A stretch of 64,000 nt of DNA from Capsulimonadaceae bacterium. GTDB taxonomy: Bacteria > Armatimonadota > Armatimonadia > Armatimonadales > Capsulimonadaceae. Below are positions 19,087 through 28,162 of the stretch, piece by piece; the first letter of the stretch is position 1, and each line of letters opens with the position of its first letter. Both the position numbers and the translations under genes were made by a program. The DNA is taken from assembly GCA_031292625.1 (NCBI GenBank), contig JARLGU010000021.1, positions 44,682 to 108,681 on the forward strand, read 5' to 3'. The notes below the pieces were generated by a model. It was not told where the DNA came from. It worked only from the letters and a program-made list of their open reading frames with translations, and did not search any database.

Positions 19087-20601
19087 CTAGAACCGGCCTG
19101 GGTGGTATGCGTGCTCGCGCTCGACGCGAAGCTGCGCGGTGTATTGCTGCCCGCTCACGATCGACGCTTGCAACACCTGCCGGTCTACCTGCTTGGCGCG
19201 AATTTCAAGATCAAGTTCGCCAACCCTCTTGTTGGCTTCCGCAACCCCGTTCTCGACTGCGGGAGGCGCGGCAAGTTTGTCCACTTTCGCCTGCAGCTCG
19301 CCTTCGCGGATATTCAACTCCGCAAGCCGCTTAGCGTCCGCGCCGAGCATTGCCAGGTTCAGGTTCCAGCTCTCATCGTGCTTTGAATCTCGAGAATTAC
19401 TCATGCCCCTGCGGATCTGATCGTCATTGGCCGTGAGCGACGCAATCGAGAGTTGAACGTCCGCCAGGTCGGAACTCGCCTGTTGCTGAGGCGTAAGGTA
19501 CGGTTTCAATTCACGGGCTTTGTCCTGCGCCTGAAGGTAGTCCTGGCTAAGCGCTGCAATCTGACGATCCAAATCGGCCGCCGTTCGTTGCTGCTGCTTG
19601 ATGATCTGATTCATCTTAACGATACGCGCGCCAAGGCGATCTCCGCGAGCCTTGTTCACATATTCCATCACATGGGGATACGCCAACGCGCCAACAAATA
19701 CGACGAAGAGAACCGCTACGACGAATCCCGCAAGCGTCCTGGGCTTCGGAGGCGCTAACCTGTACCACGCCTGACGCGTAACACGGGGTCCCGCGGTACG
19801 ATACTGGTTACCGGCCCCCTCCCCGCCGGAAGCCTTTTGTCCGTGTGTCGTCTCATCCCAATCGCTGAGAACGAGCGCCGGCGCATCTGGCGCGGGCGCT
19901 ACGGGCGCTACGGGCGCATCCGTTACGATCCGCAACGCCTGTTCTCCAGAAGCGACGCCAACGTACGGGCTTTGCTTGGAAGTCGATGGGGAAGGGTCGG
20001 GATCGTCAGGCAAGAGTCCTATCGTCTGGGATGGCGTCGCCGAGGCGGCCATAGGCGGCGCAGCCGGACGAACATCTGCAGCTTGAACGGAAGTAACCGG
20101 ATCAACCGAAAATGGATTCTCGGCCGGAGGCGCAGAGACCTCTTCATCGACGCGAGAGATAGGCGAAATCGAAACGTTCGCAGGACGTACCGGCTCGGGG
20201 GGAGCCGTGGGAGTATGCGTTTCGGATACAATTGGGGCGCCCGGCACAACGGGACGGGGCTCTGCCAGAATTCGAGCGTTCAATTCGCGCGAACGCACTT
20301 CGATCTCTTTAATCTTAAGACGCGCCGCGATCGCATTTGCCGGACAAACGTTCTGAGCCGTTACGAGGGCGGAGGCAGCGGACATGGACGCGGCAGTCGC
20401 ATTCGTTACTCGCCGAACCCAGAGAAACGGACGATCGAGATGGGCTCTCGAATCAGCCTCGCTGAGATACTCTCGCGTCTGGCGCGCCGCTTCCAATGCG
20501 TTCCGAAGGCGTTCCGCAGCCTCTTCGAGCGCCGCGTAATCTTCGCTCGCCTTCTCTAACTCGCTCACCAAATGATCCGCGTATTCTATAGTCGCCTTCA
20601 T
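19087..20601 (-). CDS. Coiled-coil protein with one central membrane helix, unknown function
   Basis: A 504-residue protein that I do not recognise. From the N-terminus it shows a coiled coil (ELEKASEDYAALEEAAERLRNALEAAR), a long proline/alanine-rich linker (about 120-300) and a single transmembrane helix (FVVAVLFVVFVGALAYP, about 313-330). A C-terminal coiled coil of about 170 residues rich in Gln, Ala and Leu follows. Its topology is probably cytoplasmic linker inside and coiled coil outside, which would suit a cell-envelope scaffold. I use the ATG at 20601, where the heptad-rich part starts; upstream starts remain possible. greA lies upstream on the same strand. Confidence 0.7.
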   Translation of the reverse strand: MKATIEYADHLVSELEKASEDYAALEEAAERLRNALEAARQTREYLSEADSRAHLDRPFLWVRRVTNATAASMSAASALVTAQNVCPANAIAARLKIKEIEVRSRELNARILAEPRPVVPGAPIVSETHTPTAPPEPVRPANVSISPISRVDEEVSAPPAENPFSVDPVTSVQAADVRPAAPPMAASATPSQTIGLLPDDPDPSPSTSKQSPYVGVASGEQALRIVTDAPVAPVAPAPDAPALVLSDWDETTHGQKASGGEGAGNQYRTAGPRVTRQAWYRLAPPKPRTLAGFVVAVLFVVFVGALAYPHVMEYVNKARGDRLGARIVKMNQIIKQQQRTAADLDRQIAALSQDYLQAQDKARELKPYLTPQQQASSDLADVQLSIASLTANDDQIRRGMSNSRDSKHDESWNLNLAMLGADAKRLAELNIREGELQAKVDKLAAPPAVENGVAEANKRVGELDLEIRAKQVDRQVLQASIVSGQQYTAQLRVEREHAYHPGRF

Positions 20602-20789
20602 GTTGTCAGGTTTTACCAATTCGCCAATCGAGAAATGGGACGCGATACGGTGCGACCTGCTCTCTATTATTGGAAAACCAGGGAAAACGTTCAGGGTAAA
20701 TTGACGCAATGCGGAAGAAAGGGGCAAGCAAGCAAACATAAAGCCGCATCCGGCTGCACATTTGAGCAGCCAGACACGGCCAGCGCATC

Positions 20790-21266
20790 TTATTTGCGAA
20801 TGCTGATAATCTCGTAGGTTTGACGGCCATCAGGCGCTATAACATTGACTTTATCGCCAACGCGCTTCCCCATCAAACTCTCGCCCAGCGGCGATTCATC
20901 CGAGATTCGGTCCCGATTCGGGTCAGCCTCAATGGGGCTGACGATTCGGAACTCCCAATCGTCCCCGGTCGACTCGCGAACCGTTACCAGGGAGCCCAGG
21001 CCGACGACATCCTCTGGCACCTCTGCATCCTCGAGGACGCGGGCGATTTGCAGAATATGCCTGAGATCCTCAATGCGCCCTTCGAGGAACGCCTGCTGGT
21101 TCTTGGCATCTTCATACTCGCTATTTTCCGTCAGTTCACCGTAAGAGATTGCGTCTCGAATACGCTCGGCGATTTCCCGGCGCTCAACTGTGCGCAGCCG
21201 GTCGTACTCCGACGATAACTCTTCGAATCCAGACGGCGTCAGAACTACTTCCTCTTTTTCAGCCAA
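20790..21266 (-). CDS. greA: Transcription elongation factor GreA
   Basis: A 158-residue protein of standard GreA length. The N-terminal coiled-coil finger holds LTPSGFEELSSEYDRLRTVERREIAERI and the acidic tip DAISYGELTENSEYEDAK, whose D and E residues stimulate RNA cleavage by stalled RNA polymerase. The C-terminal FKBP-like domain carries SPLGESLMGKRVGDKVNV. It is probably the first gene of a unit with the coiled-coil protein downstream. Confidence 0.96.
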   Translation of the reverse strand: MAEKEEVVLTPSGFEELSSEYDRLRTVERREIAERIRDAISYGELTENSEYEDAKNQQAFLEGRIEDLRHILQIARVLEDAEVPEDVVGLGSLVTVRESTGDDWEFRIVSPIEADPNRDRISDESPLGESLMGKRVGDKVNVIAPDGRQTYEIISIRK

Positions 21267-21535
21267 TTCGATCGCGCTCCTTCTTTATGGCGCTCATCGC
21301 CGTGCGCCGGCAGTCAGCTTATATGCCATTCTCTTCGCACGGGAATCACATAGTATGAAGCGCCGGTGTGGCCCGAAAGATCGGTCACCAGCGCTCAGTA
21401 AACCGTTGCGTGGTCAAAAGCGGCTAGTATAATACCTGATCGAACCAGATACATGTGCTGAGTTAGACGAATTTACCATAGAATCCATGCAAGCGCGCTC
21501 ACTTTTATCTCCGCCGTCTGGCGTATTTGTTAAAT

Positions 21536-22354
21536 CTAGCGATTTCTTGGCGTTCTAAGCACCCTCATACCATCCCGGATGTAGCGCCGGACGTCGGTCG
21601 ACGACGCGCCATGCCCTCCCGAAGCGAAGTAAGCTCCTGCCGCCCGGCCAATGGCATACGTTCCTGCGTACGCTACGGCCGCCTTCACAACGACGCCAAC
21701 TCCGGCCGGAACAAAGCCGATCGCCTGCCTTGCGGCCGCGCGCCAGAGGAACGCTCCGCCGACCACAAACGCGAACTCGCGAGTGCGCTGGCGCAAATCC
21801 GGAGGTAACCCGTAACAAGCCGCGACCATCAAGAAAAGCTCAACTTGATTGCGGGTCAGGGCCACGAGATCCCCGGCTGCCGTAAACGGCAGCAACCAGT
21901 CGCCTGCGGGAATCACGCCAGGCAAGGCCGAGAGGCCGGCAAGCTTCGCGTTTCGACGAGCATACTCGGCGCTGACCTGTTCGATCACCGCCGGACGAAA
22001 GGCGGGAAAGCGTTTCGCAAGGCCGATGCGCGCCTCGCCACGGCGATCCAGGATATCGTCGACCACCGCCTTAAGCGCCTGTTCACTTCCCGCAACAAGA
22101 TCGGCATCGAACACAATGACATCGCCAGCCCCTTGTCCGGGTTCCGCGCCGCGCCGGATATGCTCGCTGACGTCCTGCCCGGCAATCGTATCCGCCCTCT
22201 CGCGGCCGAGGCGGTCAATGGCCGACGCGATCGCGTCATCCGCGCCCACAACGGCCAGCGTCACCGGAAGCGCAATGGCGGCCTCGATCTCAGCAGTCGA
22301 AATCCCTTGCGCCATGTTCCAGATTTTGACCGCGCCAGCGATCTTGTTTTTCAA
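21536..22354 (-). CDS. DUF697-type membrane protein under riboswitch control
   Basis: A 272-residue protein. The N-terminal part (about 20-115) has the strand pattern of a P-loop-like domain (VTLAVVGADDAIASAIDRLG, DVIVFDADLVAGSEQ) but no intact Walker A. The C-terminal part resembles DUF697, with hydrophobic helices at AACYGLPPDLRQRTREFAFVVGGAFLWR and FVPAGVGVVVKAAVAYAGTYAIGRAAGAYF. It probably sits at the inner membrane. The start is a TTG with GGAGG upstream. The leader contains a GEMM-type riboswitch and a terminator, so expression should respond to a cyclic dinucleotide. The molecular function is unknown. Confidence 0.75.
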   Translation of the reverse strand: MKNKIAGAVKIWNMAQGISTAEIEAAIALPVTLAVVGADDAIASAIDRLGRERADTIAGQDVSEHIRRGAEPGQGAGDVIVFDADLVAGSEQALKAVVDDILDRRGEARIGLAKRFPAFRPAVIEQVSAEYARRNAKLAGLSALPGVIPAGDWLLPFTAAGDLVALTRNQVELFLMVAACYGLPPDLRQRTREFAFVVGGAFLWRAAARQAIGFVPAGVGVVVKAAVAYAGTYAIGRAAGAYFASGGHGASSTDVRRYIRDGMRVLRTPRNR

Positions 22355-22480
22355 GCGGTCCTCCAGTTAACAACAACAACCAATCTGCACATGGAGAAAT
22401 AGACGCAAATACGCGCCAATTTGTTGCAGGGAGATTCGCGGCGCGGCAACGAGGCCCGCCAATGCTTAACGGTGGGACAT

Positions 22481-22519
22481 AAAAACTGGGGCGGCGGACG
22501 TCCAAGGACGCCCGCCGCG
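22481..22519 (-). terminator. Intrinsic terminator downstream of the riboswitch
   Basis: On the minus strand a 13-bp GC-rich stem with one mismatch (GCGGCGGGCGTCC pairing with GGACGTCCGCCGC) is followed by GTTTTTA after a short C-rich stretch. It lies about 50 bases after the aptamer and before the DUF697 gene, the right place for an expression platform. Confidence 0.75.
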
Positions 22520-22569
22520 AATGGAGCTCACCCAACCCAGGGAGATAGACAATCGAACAATACGCACCT

Positions 22570-22648
22570 ATTCGATAGCTCGGCCTTCTTCCCGAAGGAA
22601 GACCCGGTAGCTTTGCGTCACCGCCTCACGGCGGCTTTGCCATTGTCG
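22570..22648 (-). promoter_or_regulatory. GEMM-type (cyclic di-GMP-I) riboswitch aptamer
   Basis: The minus-strand RNA contains GGCAAAG, a GC stem closed by a GUGA tetraloop of the GNRA type, then the diagnostic GACGCAAAGCUACCGGGUC. A second stem closed by UUCG follows, then GGCCGAGCUAU. The outer stem AUGGC/GCUAU can form with one G-U pair. This matches the GEMM-I consensus for cyclic di-GMP sensing; some members of the class bind cyclic GMP-AMP instead. The gene controlled is the DUF697 protein 216 bases downstream. Confidence 0.82.
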
Positions 22649-22731
22649 TAGATGAGTGAGACTACCGATAAAGATTATGTGCAGCAGGCAAGCGTCTCCA
22701 TACTGTTACAATTACCAGTGTTGTCTCGGCA

Positions 22732-23754
22732 TCAGAGAGAGCGTCCCGCCGCCGCCGCAAATGCCGGTAAATCGACCATCAGCTGATTAAAAGCCGGGAT
22801 CGTGATCGATTGCGCGCCGTCTTTAAGCGCCTTCTCGGGATTCGGATGCACCTCAATAATCAATCCATCCGCGCCAACCGCGACAGCAGCCTTGCTCATC
22901 GCGGGAACCATGGACGAGCGCCCAGTCCCCTGCGACGGATCGACGATCACCGGAAGGTGACTCAATTCCCGAACAGCCAGCACCGCTGATAGGTCCAGCG
23001 TGTTGCGAGTGTAAGGCTCGAACGTGCGAACGCCCCTCTCACAGAGCATCACCTGCGTATTTCCGCCCATCACGATGTACTCGGCCGCCTGCAGCCATTC
23101 CTCGATCTTCGCGGTCATCCCGCGCTTAAGCATAACCGGCTTGCGGATCTTGCCGACTTCTTCAAGGATTTCGTAATTCTGCATATTGCGCGTGCCGATC
23201 TGCAAAATATCCGCATACTCGGCGACCAGCTCGATGTTGCGCACATGCATAACCTCGGTGATCACCTGCAGGCCGGTCTCTTCCCGCGCTTCCGCGAGCA
23301 ACTTGAGACCGTCGAGCCCCATTCCTTGAAACGAGTACGGCGACGTGCTCGGCTTGTAAGCTCCGCCGCGCAGGACGGTGGCTCCAGCCGCTTTCACCGC
23401 GCGCGCAGTCTTAAGAAGCTGCTCCCGCGACTCCACCGTACACGGTCCCGCCATCACTACGACGCGGTTTCCGCCGATCTCGACATCACCGGCGCGCACC
23501 ACCGACTTCTCCGATTTAAACTCCTTGGCGACGAACTTGTACGGCTTGAGCACGAAAACAATGTCGGCGACCGCCTCCAGCGCCCTCAGCTGATCCGCCG
23601 CCGCTTCCTTGTCGGCCCCGGGAGCGCCAACGGCTCCAATCACCGTTCGCTCGACCCCGTAGATCGGATGAACGCCGTATCCCATCTCCTTGAGCGTGCT
23701 CTCCACACCCTCGACCTGCTCGGGCGTCGAGCCCTGCTTCAGAATAATTATCAC
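22732..23754 (-). CDS. aroF: 3-deoxy-7-phosphoheptulonate synthase
   Basis: A 340-residue type I-beta DAHP synthase, the first step of the shikimate pathway (phosphoenolpyruvate plus erythrose 4-phosphate). Residues 1-70 are the ferredoxin-like regulatory domain ([17 protein letters not shown]), and the barrel follows with [43 protein letters not shown] and VDPSQGTGR, which hold the metal and substrate ligands. The length is normal for the Bacillus/Thermotoga type. It is monocistronic as far as can be seen, with the riboswitch leader of the next gene starting soon after its stop. Confidence 0.96.
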   Translation of the reverse strand: MIIILKQGSTPEQVEGVESTLKEMGYGVHPIYGVERTVIGAVGAPGADKEAAADQLRALEAVADIVFVLKPYKFVAKEFKSEKSVVRAGDVEIGGNRVVVMAGPCTVESREQLLKTARAVKAAGATVLRGGAYKPSTSPYSFQGMGLDGLKLLAEAREETGLQVITEVMHVRNIELVAEYADILQIGTRNMQNYEILEEVGKIRKPVMLKRGMTAKIEEWLQAAEYIVMGGNTQVMLCERGVRTFEPYTRNTLDLSAVLAVRELSHLPVIVDPSQGTGRSSMVPAMSKAAVAVGADGLIIEVHPNPEKALKDGAQSITIPAFNQLMVDLPAFAAAAGRSL

Positions 23755-23864
23755 AACCGAACTCCTATCTCTTAGCGCACATTTAGCGTAATTATACCTT
23801 GGCGAGCAATTGGCAGGCGTCGAACACAGCGCGCCGGCGCATGCGATGGAAGCTCAAACCGTGC

Positions 23865-24344
23865 TTAAGGGTGCAAGCGAGCCGCCGCGCGAAGCTGTTC
23901 GAGGCGGTCACGCTGATCGGGGGTAAGGAGGGTTTGGAGCGCCTGCCGCTCCTGGTCGTTCACGCCTTTGAGCGCAGCCCGTTTTTGCAACGGCGTGAGT
24001 GTCGGATCGTTTTTGTACGACTGGCGAAGCCCCTTGAACCATTCGCTGACCGCTCGAAACTGAGAGCGCTGCGCCGGACTAAGGGCGAGAGCACGCACGA
24101 CATTCTTGCCTGCGGTCAGGGCGCGGCGATCGACAACAGGAACCGGAACGCGCGTGGTCGACAGGGGGGAAATCGACTGCGAAATGACTGCGGAAGCGCC
24201 TGGCTTGTCAGGCAACTGCGCCATTGGGCGCGCAATTGGACCATCGCCAAAAGCGGCAACGGATGTTAGAGCCATCGCCAAGATGAGTTGAATCGCCGCT
24301 GCTCCGAGGCTGCAACGCCCAAAATATCTTCTCCCATCGTCCAT
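23865..24344 (-). CDS. Secreted Spy/CpxP-like small protein
   Basis: A 159-residue exported protein with a hydrophobic segment LGAAAIQLILAMALTSVAAFG near the N-terminus. The C-terminal half is helical and charged, with repeated LTPLQKRAALKGVNDQERQALQTLLTPDQRDRLEQL. LTPxQxxxL repeats of this kind are typical of LTXXQ proteins such as Spy and CpxP, periplasmic chaperones induced by envelope stress. Similarity is at the pattern level only. The gene stands alone. Confidence 0.6.
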   Translation of the reverse strand: MDDGRRYFGRCSLGAAAIQLILAMALTSVAAFGDGPIARPMAQLPDKPGASAVISQSISPLSTTRVPVPVVDRRALTAGKNVVRALALSPAQRSQFRAVSEWFKGLRQSYKNDPTLTPLQKRAALKGVNDQERQALQTLLTPDQRDRLEQLRAAARLHP

Positions 24345-24540
24345 CGTCCAAATGCTCCCTTAAGAGCTTAGACGCTATAACGCTTATCGGGTTCATACAC
24401 CTCTAAGGTTGAAGGCTTTAGTGCGATATAAAATGACGAGTATTGTAAAATCACGCTATATAGCATACAGTATTACAAAAATACTTGAATAAACGTAAGC
24501 CAGATTACAGATTATCACGTCTACTTGCTATAAGCTAAAA

Positions 24541-24568
24541 TTGCACTCGGATAAGCATTCGATATCAT
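24541..24568 (+). promoter_or_regulatory. Possible promoter of the DUF2158 gene
   Basis: TTGCAC and TATCAT are spaced by 16 bases and lie 58 bases before the start codon, inside an AT-rich stretch (24345-24626) in which I see no gene. Confidence 0.4.
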
Positions 24569-24626
24569 TAGAATCATGTCGTACCGAAGAGCTTATCAAT
24601 AATGAACGTGGACACCAGGAGTCACC

Positions 24627-24851
24627 ATGTTACTAGGTAAAGAGAAGATAATGCTACGGCCTGGAACCGTAGTAAGGCTCAAATCCGGAGGTCCTGACAT
24701 GTCTGTCAAGGAAGATTTGGGCAGCGTCATTCTATGTCAATGGTTTGTCGGTTGCAAACTCGAAAGCGCATTTTTCCCTATGGAATCGCTCTGTATGTTG
24801 GAGAACAAGGCCGACGCCGCCCGCTTCTCCGGAGAGACCTTGGCGGCCTAG
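24627..24851 (+). CDS. YodC-type DUF2158 protein
   Basis: A 74-residue soluble protein. RPGTVVRLKSGGPDMSV at residues 11-27 is the signature of DUF2158 (YodC family), followed by CQWFVGCKLESAFFPMESL, which fits the second half of the domain. AGGAG lies seven bases before the ATG. The family is widespread and its function is unknown. A GC-rich hairpin ends the transcript. Confidence 0.85.
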   Translation: MLLGKEKIMLRPGTVVRLKSGGPDMSVKEDLGSVILCQWFVGCKLESAFFPMESLCMLENKADAARFSGETLAA

Positions 24852-24879
24852 CCCGCTTATTATCCCCTCGATTTGTACC

Positions 24880-24915
24880 GCCCGTCCCAAAGCCAATGTT
24901 GCACCTGGGACGGGC
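24880..24915 (+). terminator. Hairpin after the DUF2158 gene
   Basis: GCCCGTCCCA and TGGGACGGGC form a perfect 10-bp stem. The following ATTATCTCTATTT is only moderately T-rich, so termination may be partial. Confidence 0.5.
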
Positions 24916-25043
24916 ATTATCTCTATTTAACAGCGCTTTCACTCAACCGCCAAGCGCTCGTCGCAAGATTGCGCTAGACGCATATGAACAGCTCTTACGA
25001 GGGCCAAAATCCTCGTAAGGAAGACTGCATAGAATCGACGATC

Positions 25044-25077
25044 ACTGAGTGCGCTTGCCCCGCGAGGACGCACTCAG
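25044..25077 (-). terminator. Hairpin after the alcohol dehydrogenase gene
   Basis: CTGAGTGCG and CGCACTCAG form a 9-bp stem 16 bases after the stop of the gene at 25093. No long T tract follows, so this is a weak terminator or an mRNA 3' end structure. Confidence 0.45.
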
Positions 25078-25092
25078 CGACTTCTTCCCACC

Positions 25093-26085
25093 CTAGCCGT
25101 ACGTCACGATCACCTTGCCAGACTCGCCTTCCATCGCACGGTACGCCTCGCCGATCCGATCAATCGGAAACGTATGCGTGATCAGCGTCTCGACCGGCAG
25201 GCCTTTACGCCAAAGCGCAACCATTTCGGGGAACTCACAGAAATGGAAGAACCACGAACCGGTCGCGGTAATATCGCGTCGAATGAAGTGCTCGCTCGGC
25301 GATAGTTCCACGGCCCCTTGCTCGCCATTGAAGATGACGTGTCCCGCCGTGCGCACTGACGTAAAGCACTGCTTGGCGGTCACTGGCGAGCCTGCGGCCT
25401 CGATGCAAACGTCCGCGCCGCCCCCGGTAATTTCCCGGATCTTTGCCGGGACATCCGTTTCAGCGTCGGCCAAGATCGTCATCGACGCGCCCATTTGTTT
25501 GGCGAGCGCCAAACGCGGGGTGACGCGATCGATGCCGATAACAGTGCGTCCGAGGAAGCTCTGAAGAATGACGCTTCCCAACCCAATGGGTCCGAGGCCA
25601 AAGATAGCGACGGTTTTCGGATTCTCCGCCTCAAATTTCTTGGACGTATGATACGGCACGCCAAAGCCGTCGCCGCCCACGAGCACGCCGACGTCCCACG
25701 GCAGGTCGTCGGGAAGCTTGTTGCAAGCCCTCGCAGGGACCGTAAAGTACTCGGCGTGCATATTCGAGTAGCCGGCAAACTTCGGACACCACGTGTACTG
25801 CCCCTTGCGGCAGTAGTCGCACTCGCCGCAACCTACGACGGCGGACGCGGCGACCCGGTCGCCGGCGTGAACGATGTCGACGCCTTCGCCCACCGCGCTG
25901 ATCACGCCCGCTGCTTCGTGCCCCGAGTTGCCGGTCGCATTTCCTTTGCCTCGGTAGCCATGCATTTCACTGCCGCAGATGGCGGACATCACCGTCTTGA
26001 TAACGACGAACCCCGGCTCCGCAACCGGAATCGGAACGTCTTCAATGCGCACCTCGGAATTGCCAATTAATTTCGCGATTTTCAT
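25093..26085 (-). CDS. Zinc-dependent alcohol dehydrogenase, polyol type
   Basis: A 330-residue medium-chain dehydrogenase. The catalytic zinc ligands lie in SAICGSEMHGYRG and GNSGHEAAGVI, and the structural zinc site is CGECDYCRKGQYTWC near residues 87-101. The NAD motif is FGLGPIGLGSVIL. It probably oxidises a sugar alcohol or a similar secondary alcohol. Its start overlaps the stop of the upstream Gfo/Idh/MocA gene by four bases, so both are translated from one mRNA and probably serve one sugar pathway. Confidence 0.9.
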   Translation of the reverse strand: MKIAKLIGNSEVRIEDVPIPVAEPGFVVIKTVMSAICGSEMHGYRGKGNATGNSGHEAAGVISAVGEGVDIVHAGDRVAASAVVGCGECDYCRKGQYTWCPKFAGYSNMHAEYFTVPARACNKLPDDLPWDVGVLVGGDGFGVPYHTSKKFEAENPKTVAIFGLGPIGLGSVILQSFLGRTVIGIDRVTPRLALAKQMGASMTILADAETDVPAKIREITGGGADVCIEAAGSPVTAKQCFTSVRTAGHVIFNGEQGAVELSPSEHFIRRDITATGSWFFHFCEFPEMVALWRKGLPVETLITHTFPIDRIGEAYRAMEGESGKVIVTYG

Positions 26086-27068
26086 AGCGCAAACTCCTCC
26101 TGAACTTGAACACGCCGCCCCTCCGCAATCGACCGCTTGAGCGCGGCCTCGAACTGAAGCTCCCGTAGACCGGCGATGCCGGGGACAGGGGGCTTGCCGC
26201 CGGTTCGCAGCGATTCGAGGTAAGCCGCGAGCGAACGCTGAAAGGAACGATCGTAGCTCGCCCAGCGATTTGCGTTGGCTCCCGGACTGTAGTGCTCGAT
26301 CTGATCCCCATCGCCGGCAATGAGGTCAAGCGGACCGTCCAGGTCCTGCACGCGAATGCGGCCATGTTCAAAGAGGAACGTCATGTCGTAAAGCGGCGTG
26401 CTCAAGCTCCAGCCGCATGTCCCGACGAGGGTTCCGGCGCCGCCGCCCGCAAGTCGAAACGCCGCAGTAACGTCGACCGCGTCATAGAACGACCGGACCG
26501 TCGTTCCGCTTGAGCCCGAGAGTTCCGTGACGTCTCCCGCCAGAAAAAGCATCAGATCGATGCAGTGGCTCCAACACGCATAATGCGCCGCCCCATACAC
26601 GCCGACGACGCTGCCGAGGTTGCGCTCTTCGATCAGTTTGACCGTCTGAACGGCGTGATCAAAGAAACGATAATTAAACACCATGGCCGTCTCGCAGCCT
26701 CGCTTCTCCGCAAGATGAATCACCTCGCGACCGCGGACGAAGTCCTCCTCGCTCACGTGCGCCTGGCCATTGCGCGCGACAAGCGGCTTCTCGAAGAACA
26801 GGCGCGGCGCCCCCAGTTCAATCAGCGCCGTCGCTACCTCGTCCCGGCATGTTTCCGACGTCAACACGAGCACGGCGTCAGGCTTCCAGAGCGCCAAATC
26901 CTCGAGGGAGGCGAAAAGCTCGCCGCCGTGAGCCGCCACGATCTCCTGCGCGGCGACGGCCGTCCTGTTGTAGTAGCCAAGCGAAACGTCTTCGACGCTT
27001 GCCAAATACGGAATGTACTGCTTGCGGGCCACATTGCCGGTCCCCGCGATTGCGATCTTCAGTGACAT
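26082..27068 (-). CDS. Gfo/Idh/MocA family oxidoreductase
   Basis: A 328-residue NAD(P)-dependent sugar or inositol dehydrogenase. The N-terminal Rossmann fold has IAGTGNVARKQYIPYL and the nicotinamide-region EKPLV (FFEKPLVARNG) near residue 93; the C-terminal beta-sheet domain completes the fold. It is translationally coupled to the alcohol dehydrogenase. The AraC regulator upstream on the same strand (27210) is the likely controller. The substrate is unknown. Confidence 0.9.
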   Translation of the reverse strand: MSLKIAIAGTGNVARKQYIPYLASVEDVSLGYYNRTAVAAQEIVAAHGGELFASLEDLALWKPDAVLVLTSETCRDEVATALIELGAPRLFFEKPLVARNGQAHVSEEDFVRGREVIHLAEKRGCETAMVFNYRFFDHAVQTVKLIEERNLGSVVGVYGAAHYACWSHCIDLMLFLAGDVTELSGSSGTTVRSFYDAVDVTAAFRLAGGGAGTLVGTCGWSLSTPLYDMTFLFEHGRIRVQDLDGPLDLIAGDGDQIEHYSPGANANRWASYDRSFQRSLAAYLESLRTGGKPPVPGIAGLRELQFEAALKRSIAEGRRVQVQEEFAL

Positions 27069-27209
27069 GGTGTTGTCCTCAATGAATGGTTATCGATATT
27101 TCGACAGTCAGGCGCGCCGGCTTATTCGTACCGGACGACGTCAACGCTGAAATACTGTACACCTAGCGCCGGGCGAATGCGAGGATAATATTCAGCGATG
27201 ACAGGACAA

Positions 27210-28112
27210 TTATCTGCGGCAAGCAGAACGGTATGCGGTCGGACTGCAGCCTTCCGCCGCGCGAAAGACGCGAGCATAATAGGCGGCGTCGGAATAACCG
27301 CAAGCTTGAGCGATCTGCGAAATGGACATGCCCGTATATGTCGTTAGCAAATGCTTTGAGTGCAAGACACGCAGTGCCGTCAGAAACTCCCACGGGCTCT
27401 TGCCCGTCTCGCGTTTGAAGACCTCGCAAAAGTGCCCTGGCGTCAGACAGGCGACATCCGCGATCTCGCTGAGCGTAAGGGAATCGGAGAAGCGGAGCCG
27501 GATATACTCGATCGCCGATGCAACCGACGCCGGTCCCGCGGTTCCAGCTACGGCATCGTCCATTGGCTCCAAGCCGGACCCGACGACCGCGGCCCTCCCC
27601 ACCTGAACGACACAATCGAGAAACCACGAAAACGCCGCCGTGCGAAAGCCCGGACGGCGTCGGCGGAGTTCCTCGTCCATCAATACCACGCTTCGCCAAA
27701 CCCGTTCGCGCTGCTCAACGGGCAGACGCACGCCCCGGCGGACCGGCGGCAGGCGGAACAGCTCTTCGAGCAGCGAAAGGGCGTCCAAAGCGAGCGAGCG
27801 CGCCGGGCCGGTCAAAAGATCGTGGCGAAAGAGGAGGTTGTCGATCACGAGGTTCGTACAGTCGTAGCCGTGTCGTTCCCCAGGGGCAATCAGCAGCACA
27901 TCGCCCGGCACGATTCCGCAACGCTCGCGCGTGTCGCCGACGATGTGCACCCCGTTGCCGTCGCGCACGAAGACCATCTCCGCAAAGTCGTGCGTGTGCA
28001 ACGGCTGCGGCGTCTGGTGATGCGCTCGCGTCAACGTGAGCGGAACGCCAAGCGACGCAAAGAAATCATCGGCGGTATACTCAAAGACTTGTGGCCGTCT
28101 CGCTACCATCAT
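27210..28112 (-). CDS. AraC-family transcription regulator
   Basis: A 300-residue regulator with an N-terminal cupin (HTHDFAEMVFVRDGNGVHIVG, then GDVLLIAPGERHGY) that should bind a sugar, and a C-terminal AraC double helix-turn-helix (about 200-298: LTLSEIADVACLTPGHFCEVFKRE and SISQIAQACGYSDAAYYARVFR). GAAGGA precedes the paired ATG codons at 28112 and 28109. The dehydrogenase operon starts 141 bases downstream on the same strand and is the likely target. Confidence 0.9.
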   Translation of the reverse strand: MMVARRPQVFEYTADDFFASLGVPLTLTRAHHQTPQPLHTHDFAEMVFVRDGNGVHIVGDTRERCGIVPGDVLLIAPGERHGYDCTNLVIDNLLFRHDLLTGPARSLALDALSLLEELFRLPPVRRGVRLPVEQRERVWRSVVLMDEELRRRRPGFRTAAFSWFLDCVVQVGRAAVVGSGLEPMDDAVAGTAGPASVASAIEYIRLRFSDSLTLSEIADVACLTPGHFCEVFKRETGKSPWEFLTALRVLHSKHLLTTYTGMSISQIAQACGYSDAAYYARVFRAAEGCSPTAYRSACRR

Positions 28113-28162
28113 TCAGTCCTTCGGGCCCGAACCGGCCCTGCCTCAGCGGAAGGCGCCTCAAT

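Noticed and set aside
21405-21432. Plus-strand promoter (TTGCGT, 16 bases, TATAAT) in the greA-DUF697 gap
   Set aside because: No gene or terminator follows on that strand; the match may be chance, although an antisense RNA cannot be excluded.
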